DNA from: Drechslerella dactyloides
Taxonomy: Eukaryota; Ascomycota; Orbiliomycetes; Orbiliales; Orbiliaceae
Reading direction: 5' to 3'
Assembly (NCBI GenBank): GCA_020064725.1
Contig: JAGTWJ010000017.1
Coordinates: 4,960,001 to 5,024,000 of the forward strand
DNA length: 64,000 bases
Shown here: positions 46,261 through 60,301 of the stretch, in pieces
How positions within the stretch are numbered: position 1 is the stretch's first letter
Layout of the letters: every line of letters starts with the position of its first letter
Program-made: the position numbers and the translations under genes
The notes under the pieces: model-generated
The model's database searches: none
Told to the model about the DNA's origin: nothing
Seen by the model: only the letters and a program-made list of their open reading frames with translations

Positions 46261-48075
46261 TTTAGTATATATTTTAATAACTCCAAAAAAATTCCATTCT
46301 TTTTTCAAACCTAACTTATTTTTAAACTTCTATAATTTAGAATAATAACCCTTAAACATATTCTTTAATTTTATAGATTCAAAAATCTTTTAGTTATTTG
46401 GGCTGTAAATAAGCTTTTCTATATATTTAATAAGTTTTTTAATATTGATAACCCTTATTTAAAGCTCCCCAATATTCCTTTCAAAATTTTTGATATTTAA
46501 ATAGATTTTCTAGCAACTACTAATACTTTAAATTACTATAATAATACTAGCCATAATTAATAGTAGATTAATATTATATAAAGTTTGCTTTTGATATTTC
46601 TTATAAATCTAGATCCAGAACCCTATTATATTATAAAATACAGAATATTATGTTTTTTTTACCTTTAAATTTCTGTTACTGGTTATTTTAATTTAAAAAA
46701 CTATAGTATTATAAGTATTATTAGTACTGGAGTTTCTAATACAACTTAGCCACACAAGGCTATACAAGCTGTATGAGGCTGTAGTATAATACTAGGTTAA
46801 TAAGATGTAGGATCTAGAGAAATTCTGTTTTATAAAAGTATAAAACTAGAAGATTTTGTAGTATTTTTGGATAATTCTAAGTTTTATTTTTGATCCTTTA
46901 CTTAGTTTTTATATTGTAATATTATTAGATTATCTAAATTTAATGCTGTTTTTTGGATTCTTAGTTTGGTGTATTATAACTTACTCTTATATTTAAATAA
47001 TTATTTGGGATGGATTGCTAGCTTAATAGTAAGAATTATATTATAGGCTGGATATGTGTCCTACTTGTGGAGCTTATAATAGTAGTTATTATTCTAGATA
47101 AATACTATCTACTACTGCTATAAGATAAAAAAAATAAAAATATATATAAGTTTAGCTAGATGAATTTATATAATATTATTATTATATATTTTTTATTTAG
47201 AATATATAGTATAATATCTATAATAAATATTGTTATTTAGATATATTAGAATTTTTTATTTATTAAAGTTGATTTAATGGTAGGTATTATTAGTAAAGCA
47301 CTGATACTGTTATAATATAACATTAAATTAAACAACATTATCATAAATAAACTAGTACCAAGGTTTTCAAAGATTTTATAATATAACTTTAAGAAAACAA
47401 TACAAAAAAGCTAACTAATCTAAACTAAGATACTTAATAAGCCACTAAAACAATTCCTAATAGTAATAGTTAAACTCAAATCATAGTAAAACAATAGAAT
47501 CAACAACATTATCACCAACTATCTAAGACATAAGAACATCCCCCAGAAGTTTACCTGTTTGCCTAGCTATAACAATCAGCTTTTCTATATAGATTATAAA
47601 CACCTTTTTAAAAATATATCTTATAATAGATATAAGGTATATAAAATAGTGAAAAGGACCATTCACCAGCCTAATTAATTGTATATTTATTATAAATTAA
47701 TTATATCCAGCAACTAGATTATAAAATATAATAAAACCAAAGATACTTTAATACAAAAATATAAGATACTATACTTTGAAATAAAAATAGTAAGATTAAT
47801 AGATAAATTGTTTTTACTAATAATTTAAGATATTTATAATTATTCTAATAATTATAAAAATAAGCTATGGTAACCTTATATAGTATTGTCTATTGCTATT
47901 TTTATAAAAACACTCTTATTTTAATTATTACCTAAAGATTAGAATAGTTTATCTAGACAAGTAGTTTCATTAATTTTGGATCCATAATAGTTATCTAAAT
48001 TAATTCTGGTGAACAATAATAAACAATAAGAGTAATTAAACCAAAAAAATTACTCTTAACCTGTCTATTACTAAA
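46261..48075. other. AT-rich sequence between direct LTR-like copies
   Basis: About 1.8 kb between the two plus-strand repeat copies; could be the internal part of a decayed or deleted retroelement, or unrelated nested sequence. One frame near 47500-47690 remains open for roughly 60 codons but is not recognised. Confidence 0.35.
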
Positions 48076-48370
48076 TGTTACACTTCAGCCCAGGACTGGG
48101 TCAAATGTACTTCACTCTGAAGTCCCTGACTCTTAATTACTATTATATAGGGTTTTTAATGGAGAAAAATAAATATATATTGAGTATAATAATAATTGTG
48201 GAATAAAGTATATAACAATAATAGTAAATAAACTAGTTATTAAGATACTATAATTTAGGTGTTAATTAATGAAAATCTAAGAGGAAGTTATTAATTAATC
48301 TAGTGAAATAGATTAGTTAAATATATGATGTCTAATATATAAAATAATAGAGATGTGTTGTTGTGTTGTG
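48076..48370 (+). repeat. LTR-like repeat, plus-strand copy
   Basis: Begins TGTTACACTTCAGCCCAGGA after TTACTAAA; extended inverted match to 45480-45774 (for example CTAGTTTATTTACTATTATT blocks). The right boundary is uncertain. Confidence 0.5.
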
Positions 48371-49719
48371 TTTAATACTTAATAGTGAGTATTAATCAAG
48401 TCTTGCTTAATATTTAGTGGTGAGTGCTGATTAAGTTTTGTTTAGTACTTAGTAGTAAGTACTAATTAAGTTTTTGTGAGTGGTTATATACTAGGAAAAG
48501 AATAATAGAGATTATTTCTTCTATATGATAGTATCTTAGATATAGGTTTAGGTTCTATATAAACTTATCTTACATAAATATACATTCTATATAGGAGCTT
48601 AATTTATAAAGTACATAAATATCATATTATTATATATTTTATATGGGTTAGGTACTATTAAAGAAATATAGTTAGTATAAGATATTTAGATATTAAATTA
48701 TTATTTTATAATATTATTTTTTTTTTATAAGAATTAGTGATATACTAATTTGTATATAAGATTTGGTGGTGTAGAATAAAATGGTATAGGTTTTTTATTA
48801 TAATAGAATTAGATAATTAAATATATAAATTTTAGGGTAGTGGTATTTTTTTGGTTTTTTTTTTTTTTTGTAAAATATTTAGGTTTTAATATATCTTATT
48901 TAAATAATTTTAGATTAAATTTAAGAATATATAAAATCTAAATCTACTAGTAGGGTCTTCTTTAGTAAATATTATTATTATTATTTTATTTTTAAGATTA
49001 AGAAATTTAATTTTCTATAATAACTCTCTATAATATCTATATTTTAAAAAATCTTTAGTATATTATTATAGATATAAAGAAATATATTATATATTTTAAA
49101 TAGAATTTATTATAATATAATATAGTTCTCTATAAATATTATTTCTTTTATAGTAATTTTTAGTAATTTTTATAATTTATTTTTTTAATATATTATATCT
49201 TTAAACTTTATTATTAGAAGATTATTAAACTATTTAAGATTTATTAATATTTTACTAAATCTTTAATTAAATTAGTTTATTTTTAATCTAAGATATTATA
49301 TTGTAAGAAAAAAATAGAGTTAATTATTTTAAAACATAATAAAAACATAATTTATAAACTTAAATTATTAAATATAAAGAATATTAAGAAAGATTATCCT
49401 TTTAATAAAAAAGATATTAATTTAAAAAATAAAATTTAGATTTTAATAAATAAATTTTTTAATAATATAAAATAATTAAATTTTGTATCTTTTAAAATAG
49501 TTTTTAATAATATTTCATTAAAGTCCAGCTTTATTAATTCTAAAATATATTAAATTTTATAATAATTTTTAGTATTATTTTTATAAAATTTCTTTTTATA
49601 TAATTTGTAGTATATATGATTTTTTATATTATAATAGATAAATTTTATATTATTATTAAGGTAGATTCTTTTTAATATAATTATTATAATCAATTTTTTA
49701 TATTTTAATATTCTTCTTA
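48371..49719. other. AT-rich decayed sequence
   Basis: No gene. The left part contains near-repeats of TACTTAGTAGTGAGTACTAA-type units at about 48370-48475. The right part may continue the large inverted repeat outward, but similarity was too weak for me to follow. Confidence 0.4.
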
Positions 49720-52230
49720 GATTTTTCTTAGAGTTATTATAATAGTAGATTTTATCTTATTTAACAAGTATTAAATTTATTAAGATATTATCTAATAAAT
49801 TCTAGTAAGATATTATCTTCTAGTTATTATAAAATTTTTTTTAGTAAATAATTTTTTTATTTAATTAAAAATTTATTAATTAATATTTCTAAGTTATTTT
49901 TATAATTTAAGATTTTTTTAATTTTATATTTATTATAATTATTTTTTTTGATTTTTAAGTTAACGTCAACAATAAGCGACTGGACCAGACAAGCGACCGG
50001 ACCACCCCCCTTGTATATTTCTTTAATTTAATATAAAAAAAATTTAAAAAAATATTTTTAGATTTGTAATAGTTTATATAAACAAGATTAATTTTATTCT
50101 AATTTTAAATTAATTATTGATTAAGTTATCAATAAAAAGTGTTTTGGTAGGGTGTTGGTTTATATGGGGTGGTCCGCTCGCTTGTGTGGTCCGCTCGCTT
50201 GTGGAATACGTTATTTATTTCTTCTCTAAGTCTATCTAGTATAAATTTAAGTAAAATAATATAAAATGTTTTATAAATTTTTAAATTTCTAAAAATATAG
50301 AATTTAAATAAATATTCATTTAATTTTTTAATTATAGTATAAAATTTAAGTTTTTAAAAATTAAATTTCTAATTAGATTTTTTTGTTTTAATGTTTTTAA
50401 TAAATAAATATATATTTTTTTTTTTTTTTAGAAAAGGTGTTTTTATTTTTTTTTTATTAGAATAATAAAATATAATTTTTATTATAAAATCTAGATTATT
50501 TTTTAGATATTTATATAATTTATTTATGATTTTAGAGTGGTTTTTAATATTAAGTATATTTTTTTTTATAGATAAAATTAATTATATAATTCATAAATTT
50601 TAGCTTTATAGTATTTTGTAAGATATATAATTTATAATTAAATATTTAAATAAATTATAAGTGAGTTCTGTTATAAATAATAGTTTTATTTAGTTATTCT
50701 ATATATAATTAAAAATAATCTAAGATATATTTCAACTATTTAGATTCCTCTTTTAGAAACTCTATTAATTTAAATTTTTTTTTTGGTTATTATATTAAAT
50801 TTAATATTTATAATATTTATAATATATTTCTAGTATTTATTATTAAAAAAAAGGTTTTTATTATAAATATATTTTTCTTATAATTTATATTAGCTAAATA
50901 TTTATTTATTATAAATTATTAAGAGTTATTTTGTTCCCTAAGAACTATTCCATAGTTCCAGAATAATAATTTTAATAAATCTATAAATAATAATTAGGAT
51001 TTTATTATAGATTTAATTTATTAGAAAATCTCTTAAATATGATAATTCTTATATAAAGTTATAAATTATAATTTAAAATAATTTAATCAATATCTTATTA
51101 AATTATAAATATCTATAAAATACATATTTTGCTAATTTATTTCTTAGATATAGGTTATATATCTTAATATAATTTTTAATTTATTATTTTATTTTAGATT
51201 AAAAGTATTATTATATAATAAATTCTTGTATTCTTTTAATTTTTAAATAATTGTATATAGGTATATTATAATATAATTATAGGATTTTAAGTTATAATTT
51301 TTTGTCTAAAATATAAAAAAAAATTTTTAAAAAAATATATCCATCTTTTAAAATAAAAGGTGTAGTGATTTCTTTAAGATTCTACAATATTTTTTTTATT
51401 ATTATATTTTTTAGTAGCTTTTTTTTAGTTTTATAATTATTTTAGATTCTATTTTATAAATAATAAGATTAAATTCTTTATTAATAATAATAATATTTTT
51501 TTATTATTCTAAAATTATTTTTTTATTTATAGAAATATTTTCTATTAAATTAGATTATTAGTTAATAATATTAACTCTAATATTTTCTTTTTTTAAAAAA
51601 TAAATAATTTTTATATTATATTTATTAAATATTTCTTATTATTGAATTTAGTATTTGTTAAATTCTTTTATTATTAAAAAGTAAGTAAGATTTTTATAAT
51701 TAGAGAATATTTTAAATAATTTTATAATTTATAAATAGATTTTTTATTTTTTATAAATATATAAGATAGTTATAAGTTTTTTATTATATATTAGGTATCT
51801 AATTTCTATAATATTAAATTTATATAATAGATAAACAACTAAATACCATTTTTAATTAAATTATTTTTGTAATAAATAGATTTCTAAAATTACTATAAAA
51901 ATGTTAGTTTTTGTTTATATTAATGATTTAGGGTTATATAGTTTAAGAATTGATATTAAAATAAAAACTTTTTTTAAAATTTAAAAGGTTTTAATTCTTT
52001 TTTTAGTTATTTTAAATTATATATTTTTTTTTGTTAATTTTGAGAAAATAAAAGTTAGGTAGTTGTATTCTTAAATAAATTATTAGTAATAATTGTATAA
52101 TTTTAAAAAGATTTATATTTTCTTAAGTATTTTTAATATTAATTAGTCTTGTATAATTTGTATTTTTTTTAAATCTATTTATATCTTATATAAAATTATA
52201 ATAATTCTTAAAAATTTAACTTTAATAATT
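49720..52230 (+). repeat. Left arm of a giant inverted repeat (decayed element)
   Basis: Read in reverse complement, this stretch follows 54262-60480 (minus insertions) block by block: for example AATTAAAAATGGTATTTAGTT near 51850 pairs with AATTAGAAATGGTATTTAGTT near 58395, and the TATCTTCTAGTTATTATAA block near 49815 pairs with TTATAATAATTAGAAGATAA near 60408. Differences are mostly transitions. The arms are two copies of one long AT-rich element of unknown class. The 249-bp element at 49963 is inserted in it. Confidence 0.75.
49963..50211 (+). mobile_element. 249-bp non-autonomous Fot/pogo-type element, copy 1
   Basis: Flanked by TA on both sides. The left end is ACGTCAACAATAAGCGACTG; the right end read inward is ACGTATTCCACAAGCGAGCG. 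Each end holds two tandem AAGCGA-GGACC blocks, probable transposase-binding sites. No coding capacity. By eye it is identical to the copy at 60053-60301. Confidence 0.8.
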
Positions 52231-52359
52231 TTAAATTTAGATTTTTTTAACTTAATTTTAAGCTTATATTAATTTAAGATTTTAAGAATTTAATTAATAT
52301 ATTTTTAATATTTATTAAAATTTATATTATAAATAAAAATATTATCTAAATATATTATA

Positions 52360-54250
52360 ACGTCAATGATAAGCGGCCGGCACAGACAAGCGAGCGGCAC
52401 AGCTCCCCACCCCACCCCAACAAAAAGTCCAGCTATATCACCACTACCAAATAGTTTCCCACCCTAGGGGTAAGAAACCATTTACTTAGATTCTAAAGAT
52501 ACTTATTAGTAGGTTTGAATATTATGCCTGGTCTTACTATAGTTATTATAGTAGTATATATGTATAATGCTATTTTCTGGCTAAGAGGTATGTTGGTGTT
52601 TTGGAGGGGCTGGCTGTTTAACTATTTTGTTTATAGTATTGCTGTCTAGGATTCTGTTAGTCTGATATATAGTTAGTATGCCTTTATATTATATATACTG
52701 TTTTTTTAGCTACTGGTGCTTATTTAGTAGCTTATTTGTGGAGTAAAGTGTTGTGTTCTTTGTGTATATAAACGCTATTTGGTGTATTATTATTTGTGTT
52801 TTTTTAGATAGTTGGTCTATAGTTGTTAGTAATGATATAAGAGAGCTATTCTAGTGCTAGGTAATCTAGTTTTTGATTAGATCTGTTTGTAGGCTAGTTT
52901 TTAATAGATTTAATGGTGTTTTTGTAGTCTAGGTAGCTGCTGTATTTATGGTATCTGGGTATAAATTTACTAAAATAGCTGCTGGTAACTGTATATCTAG
53001 CTTTAATAGAACACTGTTAAGATTATAAGGTATAATATTAGTTTTAGTAAAACTGTTGTGTATATTTTTAAGTGTTATTGCAGTAGTAAATATTTTGTGA
53101 AACCTGGAAAGGAACTCTAGTTTAAAGATATGGTTAATATGTATATATATTAAAGTCTCTATCTTATAACTATATACCTGTTTTAATGGCTTAAAACAGC
53201 TAATATCTAATAACTGAAGGATATATAAAGAATATAGTAGTATGTAGATAATAATAATCTTTTGTTCTTAGTAATATAGTTTGAAGGCTACTGAGTAGTA
53301 GCTTTCATAACCATCTAAGATTAATAATTAATAGTCTGAAAAGTAACACCACACTATAAATTTGTTAAAGTACTTTAGTTATTCAAAAACTAGCTTATTT
53401 ATTATTTAGCCATTGTTAAAAAGTATAACTACCCAATCTTTTAATAAATTAATTCTTATATACTAGCTTACTAGATGGTACTTTCCAGTAAAAATAATAA
53501 ATAGTGGTACTATATATTTTTCTATACCTATCCCCTAGATAACTATTACCTATTTATGGCTTCTAGACTGTATAAGCTTTGCTTTATTATATATTTCAGT
53601 ACCTATTACCATGGTAGTTATAGATATTATGCCCATTACAAAACCAGTTTTATTAAAATTATAGATATTATTATTTATAATACCATATTTGGCCTTTACT
53701 ACCTCTATTAGCTGAAATTATTTGTTTATAAGTACCAAATCTTCACATTTTATTTGTTAATAATTATACTTCTTAGAAAAATATATTTATAATTTTAGGT
53801 AGTATTTAATAAAGTTACCAACCCATTTTTTATTAATATATTAAATATTATTACTACTATATATTGATAGTAGCTAATTGATTATATCCTTCATATTAAA
53901 TAACCTAAGATAAAAAAACCATATAGATAGTTTAAGTATATACTAAACAACAATATTTTTTTTTAATTATATAAAATTCTGTGACTTTAGGGTATTTTTA
54001 CTATATAAAGGGTAGCTATTGTAATAATATACTAAGATTCTATATAAAATATTATATAATTTAGTAGCTGTTTAAATACTTAAAATTTCATTTTTTTTTA
54101 ATGTTTTAATAGCTAAAGTAATATAGGATTCAGCTGTAGTAGCAGCTATTGTTATGGTTATAATAGTATATAATATTGAAGGTAGCTTGTTAGGGGTGCT
54201 TTAAGAGGTGTGCTGGTCACTTGTCTGTGCCGGCCGCTTATCATTGATGT
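52360..54250 (-). mobile_element. Fot1/pogo-like DNA transposon A, decayed
   Basis: 1891 bp, flanked by TA. Inverted ends ACGTCAATGATAAGCGGCCG and its near complement, with a second GACAAGCGAGCGG block inside. On the minus strand it has a transposase-derived frame similar to element D, full of stop codons. It sits near the centre of the large inverted repeat. Confidence 0.82.
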
Positions 54251-54459
54251 TATTATTTTTTATAGTATAAAAATAAATCTAAAGAAGGTATAAATTATAT
54301 AAAATTAGTTAATACTAAAAATATTTAAAGAAGTATAAGTTTTTTTAGGATTGTATAATTATTATTAATAATTTATTTAAAAATATAATTATTTAATAAT
54401 TGCTTTTTTGGAATTAATAAAAAAAGATGTTTATTTTGAAATAATAAGAAAAAGAATTA

Positions 54460-57400
54460 ACGTATTCCACAAGCGAGTGGACCACACAAGCAAGCAGACC
54501 ACCTCAACACCCTACCCTAGTAAAAATATTAGTTTTACAGCTATATTGCTATTACACTAGGCTATATATATACTAATTTACTTAGTTATATATTTAAAAT
54601 ACTTATTAGTATATTTAAATATTATACCTAGATTTACTATAATTATTGTAGTAAATTATCTTTTTAAAAGTAGTCTCTAGCTAAAAACTATTTTAATAAT
54701 TTAGATATTTTATTTACTCACCTTATCTACTTATAGTATTATTATCTAGAATTTCACTAGCTTAGTATATAATAAGTATATCTCTATACTATATATATTA
54801 TCTTTTTATTTGTTAGCATTTGCTTAATATCTTATTAATAAAATATAATATTATATTTTCTACTTATATAAGCATTAATTAATATATTATTATCTATATT
54901 TTTTTAGTAAATTAGTCTATAGTAGTTAGTAATAATATTAAAAAACTATTCTAATACTAGATAATCTAATTTTTAATAAATTCTAATTATAAACCAATTT
55001 CTGAAAGATTTATTAAGGTTTTTATTATCCAAGTAGTTACTATATTTATAATATTAAAATATAAATTTATTAAGGTAGATACTAATAGCTGTATATCTAG
55101 TTTTAAAAAAACCCTATTAGAATTATAAGATACAATACTAGCTCCAACAAAACTACTATATATATTCTTAGATATTATTATAATAATAAATACCCTATAG
55201 AATCTAAAAAGAAACTCTAGCTTACTGATATAATTGATATATATATATATTAAATCCTCTATTTAGCAATTATATACCTACTTTAATAGCCTAAAGTATC
55301 TAACATCTAATAACTAAAGAAGATGTGAAGAATATGGTAGTATATAAATTATAATAATCTTATACTTTTGATAATAAAATTTAAAAAATACTAAGTAATA
55401 GCTGTTATAGTTATTTAGGACTAATAACTAGTAATTTAAAATACAGTACTATATTATAAAGTAGTTAAAATATTTTAACTATTCTATAGTAATTTTATTT
55501 GTTGTCTAACTATTATTAGAGAGTATAATAACCTAGTTATTTAGTAAATTGGTTTCTATATACCAGCTAGCTAGGTAGTATTAACTAGTTAAGATAATAA
55601 ATAGTAGTATTACTTAATCTTCTATATTTATTTCTTGAATAATTATTATTTATTTATAATTCCTAGGTTGTAACGTATTCCACAAGCGAGCGAACACCCC
55701 AAGCAAGCAAACACCCTCCCTACCCCACTTTAACAAAAATACCACCTTCACTACCATACTATTGTTAGGATGGCGTGGGAAATCTATGCTGTGTTAGCCT
55801 TAATTCTTAAGATGTTTTTTGATAGGTTTGGATATTATGGTTGGGCTTACTATAGTGGTTATAGTGTAGTATTCTTTTAAAAATAGCCTCTAGTTGGGGG
55901 TTATTTTGGTGGTTTAGATATTCTATCTACTTATTCTATTTATTTATAATATTATTATTTAGGATTTTATTAGCTTGGTGTATAATAAGTGTGTTTTTCT
56001 GTTGTATATGCTGTTTTTTTACCTACCAACACTTAGATAGTATCTGGTTTGTAGAGTGTAGTGTTATATTTTCTACCTGTATAAGTATTAGTTAATATAT
56101 TATTATTTATGTTTTTTTAATGAACTGGTCTATAGTAGTCAGTAATGATGTTGGAGAGCTATTTAGATGTTGGATAATTTAGTTTTTGATAAGTTTTGAT
56201 TATAAGCTAACTTTTAAAGGGTTTATTGGTGTTTTTATTATCTAAGTAGCTGTTGTATGTGTAATATTAGAGTGTGAATTTACTGGGGTAAACGCTAATA
56301 ACTGGATATCTAGCTTTAAGAAGACCCTATTAAAATTATAAAATACAATCCCAGCTCCAGTAAAGTTATTGTGTATATTTTTAGATATTATTATAGCAAT
56401 GAATATTTTATAAAATCTAGAAAGGAATTCTAACTTGTTGATATGATTAATATCCATACACACTAAGTCCTCTATTTGGTAACTATATATCTGTTTTAAT
56501 GGTTTAAAGTATCCAATATCCAACAACTGAAAAAAATATAAAGAATGTAGTAGTATATAGATTATAATAATCTTATACTTTTGATAATAAAGCTTAAAAA
56601 TAATTAAATAATAGTTTTTATAGTTATTTAAAATTAATAATCAGTAGTCTGAAATACAGTACTATACTGTAAATTGGTTAAAGTGTTTTATTTATTCCAT
56701 AGTAAGCTCATTTATTATCCAGTTATTATTAGAGAGTACAATAACCCAGTCCTTTAATAAACTAGTCTCTATATATTAACTAACTAGATAATATTTATTA
56801 ACCAAAATAATAAATAGTAGTACTATCCAACCTTCTATATATATCTCCTAAATAATTGTTACCTATTTACAATTCCCAGGCTGTGCCAGCTTTACTTTAT
56901 CACAGATTTCAGCACCTATAACAACTATAATAGAGGAGATTATATCTATTATAAAGCCTATCTTATCAAAATTGTATATATCATTATCCACAATACCATA
57001 CTTAGCTTTTACAGCTTATATAAACTATAATTAATCACTAATAAGCTTATAATTTTCGCATTTAACCCACTAATAGTTATACTTTTTAAACAGGTATATT
57101 TAAAGCTCCAAACAGTGTTTTACAAAATTTACTACCCAGTTCTTGCCAATATAATATAAGCTATTGTTAGTATATATTAATAGCAGCTAATTAGCCATAT
57201 TTTTCATACTATTTAATCTAAAATAAAAAGATCATATATACAGCTTAAGTATATACTAAACAATAATATCTTTTTTTAATTATATAAAATTTTATAATTT
57301 TAGTATACTATTATTCTATAAAAGGTGTCTATTATATTAGTAGATAAGAATTATTTAAAAAATATTATATAATTTAGCTGTTGCTATAATATTTAATTTT

Positions 57401-58246
57401 TTATTTTTTTCTAAAACTCTAATAGCTAAGATTATTCAGAATTTAATTGTAGAGGCTGTTATTATAGTGGTTGTGGATGTAAGTAATAATAAAGAAGAAA
57501 AGGGGGTGAGGTTGCTTAGTGGGGTGTTCACTCGCTTGGGGTGTTCACTTGCTTGTGGAATACGTTACTAGTTTAGTTTTATTATATATTTTAATTCCTA
57601 TAATAATTATAGTTATAGAAATCATACCTATTACAAAATTTATCTTATTAAAATTATAGATATTATTATTTATAATACTATACTTTACTTTTATTATTTA
57701 TAAAAGCTAAAATTACTTTTGAATAAAATCCAGATCTTTATATTTAGCTTACTAATAATTATACTTTCTAGATAAATATATCTGGAATTTTAAATAGTAT
57801 TTTATAAAGTTTGCTATTTAATTTTTATTAATATATTATATACTATTATTAGTATATATTAATAATAATTAATTAACTATATCTTTTATATTACTTAACT
57901 TAGAATGAAAAAACTATATAAATAATTTAAATATATACTAAACAATAATATCTTCTTTTAATTTTATAAAGTTTTATAATTTAAGAGTATTATTTATCTT
58001 TAAAATATAATTATTATATTAGTATAATAGAGTAGTATAAAGGATATTATAAAGTTTAATAGTAGTTTAAATATTTAATTTTTAATTTTTTTCTAAAATT
58101 TTAATAATTAAAATAATTTAAAATTTAGTTATAGTGGTAGTTATAATAGTAGTTGTAAAAGTAATATGGTGTGGAAAAGGAGTGGTTATATTAGTATTGA
58201 GAGGTGGTCTGCTTATTTGTGTGGTCCGTTTACTTGTGGAATACGT
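54460..58246 (-). mobile_element. Fot1/pogo-like DNA transposon B, interrupted by element C
   Basis: TA-flanked, with ends of the second type (ACGTATTCCACAAGCGAG... and the complement at 58203-58246). Without the inner element C and one copy of the TA duplication it is 1892 bp, the same size as the others. The minus-strand transposase frame is destroyed; its terminal AAGCGAGCGG blocks carry G-to-A and C-to-T changes. Confidence 0.82.
55673..57565 (-). mobile_element. Fot1/pogo-like DNA transposon C, nested in B
   Basis: 1893 bp, TA-flanked, ends ACGTATTCCACAAGCGAGCG. The longest surviving transposase piece is 56242-56526 (-): it starts around DIGYFKPLKQIYS, the third-Asp region of a pogo-type DDE domain, and continues through the following helix-rich part. 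Stops elsewhere make it inactive. Confidence 0.84.
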
Positions 58247-60052
58247 TAAAACTTTTTAAATATTAAAAGAAATATTTATTTTAATATTTATTTTTAAATT
58301 TTATAATTTAAAATTATTAGTATAAATAGAAATTGATATTTTTATAGTAGTCTTAGAAGTTTATTTATTGTAGAAATAATTTAATTAGAAATGGTATTTA
58401 GTTATTTATTTATTATATAAATTTGATATTATAAAAATAAGATATTTTATATATAATAAAGAATTTATAGTTATTTTGTATATTTATAAAAAATAAAAAA
58501 TTTATTTATAAATTATAGAATTATTTAAAGTATTTTTGGATTATAAGAATTTTATATACTTTTTAATAATAAAAGAATTTAGTAGATATTAAGTTTAATA
58601 ATAAAAAATATTTAATAAATATAATATAAAAATTATTTATTTTAAAAAAAAAGAAAATATTAGAGTAGATGTTATTAGCTAATAATTAGACTTAATAAAA
58701 GATATTTTTATAGATAAAAAAATAATTTTAGAATAATAAAGAAATGTTATTATTATTAATAAGAAATTCAATATTACTATTTATAAAATAAAACTAGAAA
58801 TAGCTATCTAATTTAAGAAAAATTATTAAAAAGATATAATAGTAAAAAAAATATTATAAAATTCTAAAAAAATTATTATCTCTTTTTTTATAGAAAATAA
58901 GTATATTTTTTTTAAAGATTTTTTTTATATTTTAAATAAAAAAATATAATTTAAAATCTTATCATTATATTATAACATACCTATACATAAACATCTAGAA
59001 ATCAAAAAAATATAAAAATTTATTATATAATAATACTTTTAGTTTAAAATAAGATAATAGATTAAAAATTATATTAAAATTTATAATTTATATTTAAAAA
59101 ATAAATTAGTAAGATATATATTATATAAATATTTATAACTAAATAAGGTATTAACTAAATTATTCTAAATCATAATTTATAATTTTATATAAAGATTATT
59201 ATACTCAAAAAATTCTTTAATAAATTAAATATATAATAAAATCTTAATTATTATTTACAAATTTACTAAAATTATTATTCTAGAATTATAGAATAATTTT
59301 TAGGAAGTAGAATAATTCTTAATAATTTATAATAAATAAGTATTTAATTAATATAAATTATAAGAAAAATATATTTATAATAGAGATCTCTTTTTTAATA
59401 ATAAATATTAAAAATATATTATAAATTTATTAAATATTAAATTTAATATAATAATTAAGGGAAAAGTTTAAATTAATAAAATTTTAAAATAAATAATTTA
59501 AATAATTGAAATTTATCTTAGATTAGTTTTTAATTATATATAAAATAATTAGATAAAATTATTATTTATAGTAGAATTTATTTATAATTTATTAAAATAT
59601 TTAGTAATAAATTATATATTTTATAAAGTATTATAAGATTGGAATCTATAAATTATATAATTAATTTTATTTATAAAAAAAAAAATATTTAATATTAAAA
59701 AATATTTTAAATTTATAAATAAATTATATAAATATTTAAAAAATAGTTTAGATTTTGTAGTTAAAATTATATCCTATTATTATAATAAAAAAAAGATAAA
59801 AATACCTTTTCAAAAAAAAAAAAAAAAATATTTGTTTATAAAAAATATTAAAATTAAAAAATTTAATTAAAAATTTGATTTTTAAAAATTTAAATTATAT
59901 ATTATAATTAAAAAATTAAATAAATATTTTTTTAAATTTTACATCTCTAAAAATTTAAAAATCTATAAAATATTTTATATTACTTTACTTAAACCTATAT
60001 CAAACAGACTTAGAAAAGAAGTAGATAATTTAAAAATTAAAAAAAACAACTA

Positions 60053-60301
60053 ACGTATTCCACAAGCGAGCGGACCACACAAGCGAGCGGACCACCCCAT
60101 ATAAACCAACACCCTACCAAAACACTTTTTATTGATAACTTAATCAATAATTAATTTAAAATTAGAATAAAATTAATCTTGTTTATATAAACTATTACAA
60201 ATCTAAAAATATTTTTTTAAATTTTTTTTATATTAAATTAAAGAAATATACAAGGGGGGTGGTCCGGTCGCTTGTCTGGTCCAGTCGCTTATTGTTGACG
60301 T
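60053..60301 (-). mobile_element. 249-bp non-autonomous Fot/pogo-type element, copy 2
   Basis: Reverse complement of the copy at 49963-50211, of equal length and with no difference found by eye; TA-flanked. In the host element it is inserted about 25 bases away from the position used by copy 1. Confidence 0.8.
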
